Assembly: GCA_016934335.1 (NCBI GenBank)
Contig: JAFGTC010000291.1
Location: 1-47,709, forward strand
Length of the DNA: 47,709 bases
Reading direction: 5' to 3'
From: Candidatus Omnitrophota bacterium
Lineage (GTDB): Bacteria > Hinthialibacterota > Hinthialibacteria > Hinthialibacterales > Hinthialibacteraceae
A model generated the notes under the pieces. It was not told the DNA's origin. It saw nothing but the letters and a program-made list of their open reading frames with translations, and did no database searches. Each line of letters begins with the position of its first letter. The first letter of the stretch is position 1. This document shows, piece after piece, positions 35,256 to 43,339 of the stretch. Made by a program: the position numbers and the translations under genes.

Positions 35256-35822
35256 ATGGCGATTTTATGGGTTAGACATTCTGCAGGCAGACAGGAAAAT
35301 CCCTCCTGGAGCGCGCTCTTTTTGAACGACGCCTGCTATGGGCATCCATCGAAGAGAAACGAGTCTTTCGAGATTTGCACGCAGCGCCGAACGGATGAGG
35401 CGTGCGCCTGGAGCATTAAGCGCTTCGAAATCCATGGAAGCGAAAAATGGATCCTGTTTGTCTCCCAATCGTGCGCCGCCAAGATTCGCGTCAACGCGAT
35501 TCGAACTTTTCTGGGAATCAAGGCGCTCCAACATCGCGATGAAATCTTCCTTCAAGGCTTTGGCCGTTTGTTTTTTTCGACGGACCAAAAAATAGTTCCG
35601 CAACGCTATCAAGGCGAGGGAGAGAAACTACGGTGTCCACGCTGCCAGGGCTTCATCCAACCCAATCAGTATATTGTCCGATGCCCGGCCTGTTCGTCAA
35701 TCCATCACCAGGACGCGGAAAATCAGTTGACTTGTTGGACCTATGCAGACGTGTGCGGCGCGTGCCACGACCAGCCGACTCATCTGGATGGCGAGTTCAG
35801 CTGGACGCCCGAAAATCTATAA
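35256..35822 (+). CDS. FHA-like / prokaryotic RING-like zinc protein, candidate E3 of the ubiquitin-like system
   Basis: This 188-residue protein opens the operon. Residues 1-112 are beta-rich and end with IRTFLGIKALQHRDEIFL and GRLFFSTD, resembling the last strands of an FHA-like domain. Residues 127-170 hold eight potential zinc ligands in the order Cys127, Cys130, Cys143, Cys146, His150/151, Cys160, Cys167, Cys170. This is a binuclear treble-clef layout like the Prok-RING families that accompany bacterial E1/E2 genes. By analogy it would recruit charged E2 to substrates; ligase activity is inference, and a substrate-adaptor role is the alternative. GGAG lies 10 bases before the ATG. The E1 gene follows after 20 bases. 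Confidence 0.7.
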   Translation: MAILWVRHSAGRQENPSWSALFLNDACYGHPSKRNESFEICTQRRTDEACAWSIKRFEIHGSEKWILFVSQSCAAKIRVNAIRTFLGIKALQHRDEIFLQGFGRLFFSTDQKIVPQRYQGEGEKLRCPRCQGFIQPNQYIVRCPACSSIHHQDAENQLTCWTYADVCGACHDQPTHLDGEFSWTPENL

Positions 35823-35842
35823 GGCGCGGGAAGAAAAATAAA

Positions 35843-36925
35843 ATGAAAGTGATACGAGTTATCGTAGCGGGAATGGGAAACATCGGCTCCATCCTTATCC
35901 AAATATTGGGGAAAATGCCGTTCATCCAGGAAATCATGTTGATTGATCGTGATTGCTATGAGGTGAAGAATTTGACCAGCCAACGGATCACGATGGATGC
36001 GGTGGGCCGGGAAAAAGTCTCAGTCCAAGCCGAATCTCTTCGAGCGCTGAATAAGGATTTGAAGATTTTGCCTATTCACAAAGATCTTCAACATCTTCCG
36101 GTGGGAATGCTGCGGTCGGATCTGATTTTTTCGTGCTTGGACAGTCCATGGGCGCGTCATCTGCTCATGGAATGGGCTTGGCGACTGGGAATGCCGGTCA
36201 TCGATGCTGGCGTCCGCACCGAAAACAAACTGGCGCGCGTCACATTCTATGATCCTCATCCCGCCTCGGCATGCCTGGAATGTTCATGGAGCGAGGATCA
36301 TTACAATCATGCAAGATCGGAATACCCATGTGAACAACAGCGGACGCCGTCGACGAACGGTTCGTTCTCTCTCGGCTCTTTGGCCGCATCGGTTCAAGCC
36401 ATTATCGGCGAGGAATTTTTGACCGGGAAGGCGGAACTTGGCTCGAAGAATCAAGAGATCTTGTTCAATGCCGAAAGCAAAGAGTATTTCAAAACCAATC
36501 TCCAAAGGAATCCCCACTGCCGGTTTGATCACAACATTTGGAGGATTCAATCCATACCGCGCCGTCCGCAAGACATCACCATAGGCCAATTATTTGACGA
36601 AGCCGGAATGAATAAGGGCCGCACATGGCTCCGAGTGGAGAACGCTTCCTTTTTCATGCAGGGAAGATGCCCCGCCTGCAATCACACATGGGAGATTTTT
36701 CAAGCGTCGCATCGAGATCCTCATACACAGTTGTTTTGCCCCACATGCAGAGAGAACCTCATTTCGACGTCAATCGATTATCGAGATCGCATCGAGAAGG
36801 GCGAATTCAAAGAGAAGCAGTTGCGGAAGACGGCGGCTGAAATCGGCATAACGTCCGATGACATCATTACTTTTCAGAGCGAGGACGATCAACAAGAGAT
36901 TCATGTCATGTTATCGCCAGGGTGA
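35843..36925 (+). CDS. E1-like activating enzyme (ThiF/MoeB/UBA fold) with C-terminal zinc ribbon
   Basis: The ATG at 35843 places the start directly before the Rossmann fold; an upstream in-frame start lies inside the RING gene. In the 360-residue product: VAGMGNIGS (8-16) is the ATP-binding loop, IDRDCYEVKNLTSQR (34-48) the strand-2 Asp and Arg region of E1s, and FSCLDSPWARHLL (96-108) the adenylation site. CLEC (144-147) starts a zinc site. Cys163 in EYPCEQQRTPS is the likely catalytic thiol, positioned before the GSFSLGSLAASVQA helix. C276-x2-C279 and C299-x2-C302 form a C-terminal zinc ribbon not found in ThiF or MoeB. It would adenylate the modifier encoded at 38479 and pass it to the E2. 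Confidence 0.88.
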   Translation: MKVIRVIVAGMGNIGSILIQILGKMPFIQEIMLIDRDCYEVKNLTSQRITMDAVGREKVSVQAESLRALNKDLKILPIHKDLQHLPVGMLRSDLIFSCLDSPWARHLLMEWAWRLGMPVIDAGVRTENKLARVTFYDPHPASACLECSWSEDHYNHARSEYPCEQQRTPSTNGSFSLGSLAASVQAIIGEEFLTGKAELGSKNQEILFNAESKEYFKTNLQRNPHCRFDHNIWRIQSIPRRPQDITIGQLFDEAGMNKGRTWLRVENASFFMQGRCPACNHTWEIFQASHRDPHTQLFCPTCRENLISTSIDYRDRIEKGEFKEKQLRKTAAEIGITSDDIITFQSEDDQQEIHVMLSPG

Positions 36926-37031
36926 AAAGATGAGTGATTCCTTGTTAGACGGGTTCTGAAAAATTGGGCAGCGGCAAGACGACGGTACATCTTATACGCC
37001 GATTTACACGCGAATATCGCAGGAGTTGATT

Positions 37032-37550
37032 ATGAACCCTATATTTGAATCATTTCTTCGACGCCAATATGACTGCTTGATGAAACTGGCGGAGGAGTCG
37101 GACATCGTCAAGTTGGAGCATGTGGAAGGCGAGCCGCCTCAGTTGTACATCATTCGCTTCCAATGCAAGGGTTTGATCCGGGAGAAATCAGGGGAAATCC
37201 GCGAAACACATGGATTTACCCTTGGAATTCATTTCGAGGATCAGTACCTGCGCCGTTTTACGCCAGGAAAGGTCATTTCCATTTTGGATCCTCCCAATGT
37301 ATTTCATCCCAATGTGAAATGGCCCGCGATCTGCATAGGCGGCATGTTTCCAGGTACGGGCATTACAGAGTTGATTTATCAAGCGTTTGAGATTCTGACG
37401 TACCAAAAAGCGACCGTGCGCGAGGATGACGCTTTGGATCCAATCGCGTGCCAGTATTCCAGAAATCATCAAGAACGATTTCCGATCGATCCACGGCCTC
37501 TCAAACGCAATATCGTTCCCTTAAAGATCACCAAACTAATGGGGCGTTAA
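37032..37550 (+). CDS. E2-like conjugating enzyme (UBC fold)
   Basis: AGGAG at 37021-37025 selects the ATG at 37032 over the TTG at 37026. The 172-residue product is close to a minimal UBC domain (about 150). It carries the HPN motif (His92-Pro93-Asn94) in VFHPNVKWPAICIGG and a cysteine (Cys101) seven residues after the Asn, the eukaryotic active-site spacing. ITELIYQAFEILTYQ then matches the helix after the catalytic cysteine. It should accept the modifier as a thioester from the E1 at 35843. A 106-base gap separates it from the E1 gene; the next gene starts one base after its stop. A canonical HPN plus Cys makes an active E2 likely. Confidence 0.88.
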   Translation: MNPIFESFLRRQYDCLMKLAEESDIVKLEHVEGEPPQLYIIRFQCKGLIREKSGEIRETHGFTLGIHFEDQYLRRFTPGKVISILDPPNVFHPNVKWPAICIGGMFPGTGITELIYQAFEILTYQKATVREDDALDPIACQYSRNHQERFPIDPRPLKRNIVPLKITKLMGR

Positions 37551-37551
37551 A

Positions 37552-38448
37552 ATGATTCCGACCAGGGATGTCGTTACTAAAGTGTTTCGCGATTGCGGCT
37601 GCAATCTGACAGTCATCGAGCCCGGCCGTGCATGGCAATGTCATTTATCGAATGGGGCGGATATTCCCGTTTCGGTGCATGCTGAGGATCCATGGCTTAC
37701 CATGCGTGAAAGCCGCTCATCAAATAACAGAAATATTCAATCGATGCAAGATAATCGTTTATTTCATCTATTGAGTCAAAACAGCAGTATGCATGGATGC
37801 GCCAAGTATGTCCTTGAAGAAGACGGCGGCATAAGAGTCAAAGCCGAAATTCCACTTTGGGATGGAGAGCATCTTTCAAAGGTCCTTGAGAAAAGCATCC
37901 AAGGATTGATCCACGCGATTCAAGTTGTGAGCGAGCCGCAGAGTCGTAGCAATCCACCGCAAAGACAGACGAATGGATGCCGCTTATCTAGCCGCCAACA
38001 AATCCAACTGGTTGAAACAATCGAGAGAGCAGGCGGGAAAATCATTCAAGGATCGAAAGAAGAGATATGGATCGATCTCGAATCTCAATCGACTTACGCG
38101 AAAGTGAACTGCGGCGATGAAGAAGACTTCCGCATCTATTTTGAAATCCTATCGGCGGATCATTCATCTCCAATCGTACATCGCTCGCTCATGATGTTGT
38201 TATTGATCGTGAGCAGGGTTGTGAAGATGGTTCGGGCTTTCGTGATGCGAGAGAACCGCCGCACAAAATATTATCTGGAGGCGCCGATCTGTTTTCGTCA
38301 TGATCCCCGAAATTGGGAATATGCGATCGCTTCACTCGAACTGGCCGGCCGCCTCTGCAAAAAAGAGATGATGGCGCTAAGCCGGAATGAAGCGCTTGCC
38401 AGAGATTACATGGCGTTTCAAGGCTTTGATGCAGAAGCGTCCATTTAA
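37552..38448 (+). CDS. Uncharacterised two-domain protein of the ubiquitin/Pup operon (possible YbjN/secretion-chaperone fold)
   Basis: I do not recognise the family. The 298 residues appear to contain two copies of one alpha/beta unit: a helix, three or more strands, then a long helix. The first spans about 1-125 (RAWQCHLSNGADIPVSV ... LSKVLEKSIQGLIHAI). The second spans about 147-290 (EEIWIDLESQSTYAKVN ... WEYAIASLELAGRLCKKEM). This layout resembles YbjN and type III secretion chaperone (CesT) domains, which bind unfolded peptide segments. Its start is one base after the E2 stop, so it is translated with E2. A substrate- or modifier-binding adaptor is possible; nothing catalytic is seen. 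Confidence 0.55.
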   Translation: MIPTRDVVTKVFRDCGCNLTVIEPGRAWQCHLSNGADIPVSVHAEDPWLTMRESRSSNNRNIQSMQDNRLFHLLSQNSSMHGCAKYVLEEDGGIRVKAEIPLWDGEHLSKVLEKSIQGLIHAIQVVSEPQSRSNPPQRQTNGCRLSSRQQIQLVETIERAGGKIIQGSKEEIWIDLESQSTYAKVNCGDEEDFRIYFEILSADHSSPIVHRSLMMLLLIVSRVVKMVRAFVMRENRRTKYYLEAPICFRHDPRNWEYAIASLELAGRLCKKEMMALSRNEALARDYMAFQGFDAEASI

Positions 38449-38478
38449 AAACCATGCGCGAAAGAGAGGTGAAAACCA

Positions 38479-38760
38479 ATGAGCAACGGCAGCTGCATGA
38501 AAGAAATCACAGTGCGGGATATTACAGGGCAAAAGCGATTCGCCCTGAACGATGTTCCCAAGGATTTGTCGATGGCCGAGTTTGTCAGAGGCGTGCTCGA
38601 TAATACGGATCTGCCCCAGCATGAATCTTCGAGCCAACAGCGCATCATGTATCGAGCCCGTCTGGAGCGTGAAGGACGATATCTCAATCCGGAAGAGAAT
38701 GTTGGAGTTCTTCAGGAAAAAGACGAGATCGTTCTTCAGCCCAATGTGGACGCCGGATGA
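38479..38760 (+). CDS. Ubiquitin-like modifier (beta-grasp) ending in a single glycine
   Basis: This 93-residue protein starts at ATG 38479 (AGAGAGG upstream); a start at 38497 (MKEITVRD) would give 87. The beta-grasp pattern is visible: strands KEITVRDITGQKRFAL, helix SMAEFVRGVLDN (31-42), strand RIMYRARLEREGRYLNPE, and final strand DEIVLQP. The C-terminus is NVDAG, a single Gly with Ala before it, instead of the Gly-Gly of ubiquitin, so no cleavage is needed to expose a terminal glycine. It sits between the E1/E2 genes and the JAMM peptidase gene. YukD/EsaB-type Ubls are the closest simple relatives by feel. Role as conjugated tag is inferred from context. Confidence 0.78.
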   Translation: MSNGSCMKEITVRDITGQKRFALNDVPKDLSMAEFVRGVLDNTDLPQHESSSQQRIMYRARLEREGRYLNPEENVGVLQEKDEIVLQPNVDAG

Positions 38761-38829
38761 CATCCGGGGGAGGCGCTGATCGGGATAAAGTAATTGCGCC
38801 TCCCTTTCTTCTTTTCGGGGAGCGGAAAC

Positions 38830-39843
38830 ATGATTGAAAATCACTATGATTATTGCGTTGAAATCCATTCGAAAGAGGATGGATTGATAGCGAAATGCCG
38901 AATGAATATAGATTGGGCGCCGGCCGTGGAAGATGCGCTATGGCGGGGGATATGCCTCGGCGTCTTGGATGCATTTCATCCTGATGGGGACATCGCCATA
39001 GAACCTTCTTTTGATCCAGAACTTCAAGCGCCTTATATTGCGGGATTCTCGATCCGTCTTCCTATTGCGAATCATCCGTTTTCCGTGGAATTCAATAGTC
39101 AATATTTCTGGATGCAACTTTACCCATTAACCAGTCTGCTCCATCAACAGAATCAATCCGGCGACAAAAACGCCTATTATTATCAATTTTTCGCCATGAA
39201 GAAATCGTCTTTTGTGGAAACGGAAACTAAATCGAGCATCAAAATCAAAGCGCTCGAGCCTGCGTTTTCTATGATTTCCATCGATCTGCAGTCTTACCGG
39301 GAGAAATCGGAATCCGTGGATAATCCCCAGAAAGAGTTTCCTGTTTTTATAAGAAGGACGGTTTTGGATGAATGCATCGAGCAATCGAAAGAAGCCGGTT
39401 CTCTCGAAATCGGCGGAGTCTTGCTGGGCAGCGTCGGGAAAGACAAAGACGAGACATTTTTGGAAATTACGCATCAGATTCCCGTGCAAAGCCCTGGAAC
39501 TCTGAATAAATTGGAATTTAAGCCCGAAACCTGGGAGTACATGCGATGGAAAGTTCAGCAGCGAGGCGTACAAGGAGACTGGATCGGCTGGTGGCATACG
39601 CATTCCTATCTTAAAGACGTCTGTCATAAATGTGAGAAATACAAAACCAACAGCTGCCATGCGGGATCCCTGTTTTTTTCCACCGATGACTATGCGGTTC
39701 AACGAACCGTCTTTCCACGGGCCTATTCAGTAGCTCTTGTGATTGGAGAAAGCCCCTGCGCCGGTTTGCAATATGGCCTGTGGGGCTGGAGGAAAGGGCT
39801 CATGGAGCGGCGCGGCTTTTATGTGCTCGATTCCAATGCATAG
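38830..39843 (+). CDS. JAMM/MPN (JAB) metalloprotease, probable deconjugating isopeptidase
   Basis: The ATG at 38830 (GGGGAG upstream) gives 337 residues; a TTG at 38794 is unlikely. Residues 1-165 form an unrecognised N-terminal alpha/beta domain. The C-terminal MPN domain has Glu193 in LEIGGVLLGS, His256 and His258 in IGWWHTHSY, and Ser284 with Asp287 in FFSTDDYA, the complete JAMM zinc site. Between H-x-H and the S-x-x-D there is an insert with Cys265, Cys268 and Cys276, perhaps a small metal knuckle. JAMM enzymes such as Rpn11 hydrolyse ubiquitin isopeptide bonds. Because the modifier already ends in Gly, removal of the tag from substrates is the more likely task here than precursor processing. 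Confidence 0.88.
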   Translation: MIENHYDYCVEIHSKEDGLIAKCRMNIDWAPAVEDALWRGICLGVLDAFHPDGDIAIEPSFDPELQAPYIAGFSIRLPIANHPFSVEFNSQYFWMQLYPLTSLLHQQNQSGDKNAYYYQFFAMKKSSFVETETKSSIKIKALEPAFSMISIDLQSYREKSESVDNPQKEFPVFIRRTVLDECIEQSKEAGSLEIGGVLLGSVGKDKDETFLEITHQIPVQSPGTLNKLEFKPETWEYMRWKVQQRGVQGDWIGWWHTHSYLKDVCHKCEKYKTNSCHAGSLFFSTDDYAVQRTVFPRAYSVALVIGESPCAGLQYGLWGWRKGLMERRGFYVLDSNA

Positions 39844-39868
39844 CGAATCAAAGAGAAGGAGGATTTTC

Positions 39869-41578
39869 ATGATGCCTAGAGAACGGTCTCTTTTTCATAA
39901 CTTAAAATCTATTTCGGAAATCAGCAGCCATTCAATTCCGTTGGAGGAAAAAGTCAATATTTTACGAACGGCGAGATCTCAAGGAGGAGGATTGGATGAT
40001 AACATCGACTTATTTTTATGCCAGGAAATAGAGCGCTATAAAAAAGGAATGGAAAAACTGATGGAAAAGCATGCGAAACTGAAGGAAATTTTTGATCGCA
40101 TGACGGCCCCGCCCTGGCATTTGGCCATTTTTTTACAGCGAGTGGATGTCAAAGAAGTTCCTTCCGCTCTGGTCTCCTATGATGGAAGACTTTGCATCGT
40201 TGGATTGGATGAACATGTAACTTTGGAAGACTTGCGCACCGGCGATGAAGTGTACCTGAATCAAGAACGGAACGCCATTATGGGGCGCTCGGTGGAAAAA
40301 TTATGGCCATGCGGCGATACGGCCGTGTTTGAACAATATCTTCCCGAAGGACGCGCCTTGATCAGAAAAGAGAATGATGAAGAACATGTAACCAAACTAT
40401 CCGGCCGACTCCAGGCGGATTGTTTGGAGCGAGGCGATCGAGTCTTATGGGATCGCTCGATAAAATTGGTCACGGAAAAACTCCCTGCGACTGAAAATTC
40501 GGCGATATCCGATATGTTTTTGGAGACGCCGCCGGAAGATGCTTTCGACCAAATTGGAGGGTTGGAGGAAGCGAAAGAAACGATAAAGAGAAGCATTGAA
40601 ATCCATTGCTTCCATCAAGACGCGTCTCAAAAATATCGGCTAAAGAAAAGAGGGGGCATTTTACTTATCGGCAAGCCGGGCTGCGGCAAAACCATGATGG
40701 CCCGAGCTTTGGCCAATTACCTGGGATCGATTTCACCATCCGGAAAAGCGAAATTCGCCAGCATCAAGCCCGCGGCGCTTCATTCATCCTACTATAGTCA
40801 GTCGGAAGCCAATTACAGGGCTTTGTTTACGAAGGCGAAGGAATTGGGGCGTCTTCACCCCGAAATACCCGTCATACTCTATTTTGATGAATTAGACAGC
40901 ATCGGCATGGCGCGATCTTCAGGAAATCAATTCATGCATCACATCGACGAAAGGGTTTTAACGGCCTTCGCATCCGAATTGGACGGACTCGAGGAGCGTG
41001 AAAATGTAGTCGTCGTAGGCTCGACAAACAGACCTGATAAATTGGATTCAGCCCTGATGCGTCCGGGGCGTTTCGGCGATCTGATTATCGAAGTTCCCCG
41101 ACCCAATCTTGAGGCCGCGCGCTCGATTTTCAAGAAGCACTTCAAGCCGGATGTTCCTTATGCAAGCGATGGCGGCGATATTCCTTCCGATGAAATTCGA
41201 GACGACATCATCGAGGCAGCGCTCTCTACCATTTTTTCTCCCAATGGATGCGGGCCTATCGCCTCCATCCATTTTCGCGATGGGATGTCCCGGCCTATCT
41301 ATTCATCCGATTTCATTAGCGGCGCCATAATCGCTAACATTGCCGAAACCGCCGCGCAGGAGGCCTGTTATCGTGAAATTGAGACGGGAAGCGAAGGCAT
41401 CGAATTAAAAGACGTCTTGGACGCCATCGAGGATGAGATGGAGAAGCACTTGTCATTTATCACGCCGGGGAATGCAAACGCTTATATCGACAACCTGCCT
41501 GATGACGCCCATGTCACCGGCATTGAACGCGTTAAAAGGCGCGCGAAAAAAAGTCATCGTCTGCTCAATGCCGTTTAA
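39869..41578 (+). CDS. arc: ARC/Mpa-like proteasomal AAA+ ATPase without a proteasome-docking tail
   Basis: AAGGAGG 6 bases upstream selects ATG 39869 (569 residues). After about 45 extra residues comes a coiled coil (about 52-80), then the two OB-type domains of ARC/Mpa/PAN, recognisable in VTLEDLRTGDEVYLNQERNA (118-137). The AAA+ domain has Walker A GKPGCGKT (268-275), Walker B VILYFDEL (335-342), GSTNRPD (sensor 1) and MRPGRFGD (arginine finger). The pore-loop region reads SSYYSQSEANY where ARC has the K-Y-V-G loop. The C-terminus is KKSHRLLNAV and lacks the G-Q-Y-L type motif that inserts into 20S proteasome pockets. In Mycobacterium the coiled coil binds Pup; the same is expected here. 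The Dop-like gene follows after 54 bases. Confidence 0.88.
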   Translation: MMPRERSLFHNLKSISEISSHSIPLEEKVNILRTARSQGGGLDDNIDLFLCQEIERYKKGMEKLMEKHAKLKEIFDRMTAPPWHLAIFLQRVDVKEVPSALVSYDGRLCIVGLDEHVTLEDLRTGDEVYLNQERNAIMGRSVEKLWPCGDTAVFEQYLPEGRALIRKENDEEHVTKLSGRLQADCLERGDRVLWDRSIKLVTEKLPATENSAISDMFLETPPEDAFDQIGGLEEAKETIKRSIEIHCFHQDASQKYRLKKRGGILLIGKPGCGKTMMARALANYLGSISPSGKAKFASIKPAALHSSYYSQSEANYRALFTKAKELGRLHPEIPVILYFDELDSIGMARSSGNQFMHHIDERVLTAFASELDGLEERENVVVVGSTNRPDKLDSALMRPGRFGDLIIEVPRPNLEAARSIFKKHFKPDVPYASDGGDIPSDEIRDDIIEAALSTIFSPNGCGPIASIHFRDGMSRPIYSSDFISGAIIANIAETAAQEACYREIETGSEGIELKDVLDAIEDEMEKHLSFITPGNANAYIDNLPDDAHVTGIERVKRRAKKSHRLLNAV

Positions 41579-41632
41579 TGCAGGTATTTTTGGTATTCGT
41601 GTTTATGACAGGCCCAAATTATACATATCGAG

Positions 41633-43306
41633 ATGACCATGGAAACTGATCGGTGTATGTCCAAATTGAACGGCGCGGATATTGAACTCGGCAATTATGT
41701 ACAGGGATTGCATATCAACCAGCCTACAGGGAAGATGGCGAGCCGATTGCTGTTGAAAGTAATTCAGGGGATAGAAAGACCTCCTGATTATATGACTCGC
41801 CATATATCCACCTATCCTTCTGCAAAAAACATTCTTGCCGGTGGAAATTGCGTCATCTACTCGCATGAAGCCGCGCTAAAAGAGAGCGATCATTCACAAG
41901 TAAGCCAGGACATGGGAAGAAAGTTCCTGCCCGCCAACGGAGGATGCTTCTACATCGATTTGGACCACTTGGAACTTTGTCTGCCGGAGTGCTTATCGGC
42001 GTTTGATCATGCGGCATGCTGGAATGCCATGCTCCGCATAGTAAGGAACGCCATGGATCGCGTCAATGAACAAATGCCCCGCGGCCAAAAAGTGGTGGTG
42101 CTTGTCAATAATTCCGACGGGCAATCGAATGCGTATGGATCCCACTTAAACTTTTTGATAGGTCGGAAAACCTTTCATAATCTTTTTGAACATAAGTTGC
42201 ATTTACTGCTCGCTTTAGCCTCTCATCAGATTTCCAGCATTGTATATACCGGACAAGGGAAAGTCGGAAGTGAAAACAGGCGACCCGGCGTTGATTATCA
42301 GATTTCACAGCGAGCCGACTTTTTTGAGACGATCCAAGGAATGCAAACGACTTTCAAACGCCCCATCGTGAATACGCGGGATGAAGCCTTAGCCGGCCGG
42401 ATGAATCATCAATATTCAGACGCCATGCATGAGGGAATGGCCAGGTTTCACTCGATTTTCTTTGACAATACTTTATGTCATGGCTCCAGTCTGCTGAAAA
42501 TCGGCGTCATGCAAATCTTTCTTTCCATGATTGAAAAGGAGATGATTCCTTCCGGATGGATTTTTGAAAATCCATTGTCGGCCCTGCTGCAATTCAGCCA
42601 TGATCCCTCTCTGGAAACTCGCGCGAAGCTGGTTGACGGCCAATCCGTCACCGCCGTCGAACATCAAATGATGATTCTTGAATCCGCTAAGAGATTCGTC
42701 GATCAAGGATATTGCAATGATGCAGTTCCTCATGTTCATCGCATCCTTGAACTGTGGGAAGACACCTTGAATAAACTTGAACGCCGTAATTTTTCTTCTT
42801 TGACAGGCCGAATCGATTATCTGTTAAAGTCCGCCATCATTTACAGGGCCTTCCAACAAGATTCCTCTCTGCAATGGAATTCCCCTGCAGTAAAGCGTCT
42901 GGATCTTACCTACAGCGACTTGGATTCATCACGCGGATTGTATTGGATTTATGAACGCGCGGGTCTTACGGAGCAGCTTGTTTCCGAGGATGACATCCAA
43001 CGTTTTATTCACAATCCCCCTGAAAATACGCGAGCATGGACAAGAGCCATGCTGCTGCGAAGCGTATCTTCCAAAGAAATTGACGACGTCGATTGGGATT
43101 GGATTTCATTCAAAAAAACCACCAATAAATACTGGCGGATGACGGAGCGAATTGAATTAGACAATCCACTGGGTTACACGCGCGCCGATACAGAGCCTAT
43201 TTTTCAAACCAGCCAAAGCCTCCAGGAATTGGTGGACAAATTCCAAACCCTGCAATCTGATTTGACAACCAACGAGTATGACTGTTCCAAATCGACGAAA
43301 AAATGA
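41633..43306 (+). CDS. dop: Dop-like Pup deamidase/depupylase
   Basis: This 557-residue protein belongs to the glutamine-synthetase-fold Pup enzymes. It has NNSDGQSNAYGSHLNFLIGR (159-178; Dop usually S-H-E-N), YTGQGKVG, QISQRADFFE and TTFKRPIVNTRDE, the last almost identical to actinobacterial Dop. The catalytic region YIDLDHLELCLPE has Asp109 with D-x2-H-x-E spacing as in Dop; PafA has one more residue. A Dop-loop-sized segment (about 25-95) lies before it. NPPENTRAWTRAMLLRS is the C-terminal domain motif. The metal-binding G-x-E-x-E near the N-terminus is changed to GADIE, so one Glu is Asp, and activity could be altered. The start is uncertain among three nearby ATGs. pup follows after 33 bases. 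Confidence 0.85.
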   Translation: MTMETDRCMSKLNGADIELGNYVQGLHINQPTGKMASRLLLKVIQGIERPPDYMTRHISTYPSAKNILAGGNCVIYSHEAALKESDHSQVSQDMGRKFLPANGGCFYIDLDHLELCLPECLSAFDHAACWNAMLRIVRNAMDRVNEQMPRGQKVVVLVNNSDGQSNAYGSHLNFLIGRKTFHNLFEHKLHLLLALASHQISSIVYTGQGKVGSENRRPGVDYQISQRADFFETIQGMQTTFKRPIVNTRDEALAGRMNHQYSDAMHEGMARFHSIFFDNTLCHGSSLLKIGVMQIFLSMIEKEMIPSGWIFENPLSALLQFSHDPSLETRAKLVDGQSVTAVEHQMMILESAKRFVDQGYCNDAVPHVHRILELWEDTLNKLERRNFSSLTGRIDYLLKSAIIYRAFQQDSSLQWNSPAVKRLDLTYSDLDSSRGLYWIYERAGLTEQLVSEDDIQRFIHNPPENTRAWTRAMLLRSVSSKEIDDVDWDWISFKKTTNKYWRMTERIELDNPLGYTRADTEPIFQTSQSLQELVDKFQTLQSDLTTNEYDCSKSTKK

Positions 43307-43323
43307 AACTGATTTTTCAGTTT
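43306..43323 (+). promoter_or_regulatory. Small hairpin between the dop stop and the pup ribosome binding site
   Basis: AAACTG (43306-43311) pairs with CAGTTT (43318-43323) around a T-rich loop, ending five bases before GGAGA (43328-43332). It may slow readthrough or tune pup translation; it is short and could be chance. Confidence 0.3.
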
Positions 43324-43339
43324 GCATGGAGACAATATC

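Noticed and set aside
36930-37031. Tiny frames between the E1 and E2 genes, one spelling LGSGKTTVHLIRR, a Walker A-like string
   Set aside because: Frame is only about 25 codons, stopped on both sides, with no start or ribosome binding site; a P-loop-like string this short can arise by chance. It could be a gene relic, but nothing supports that.
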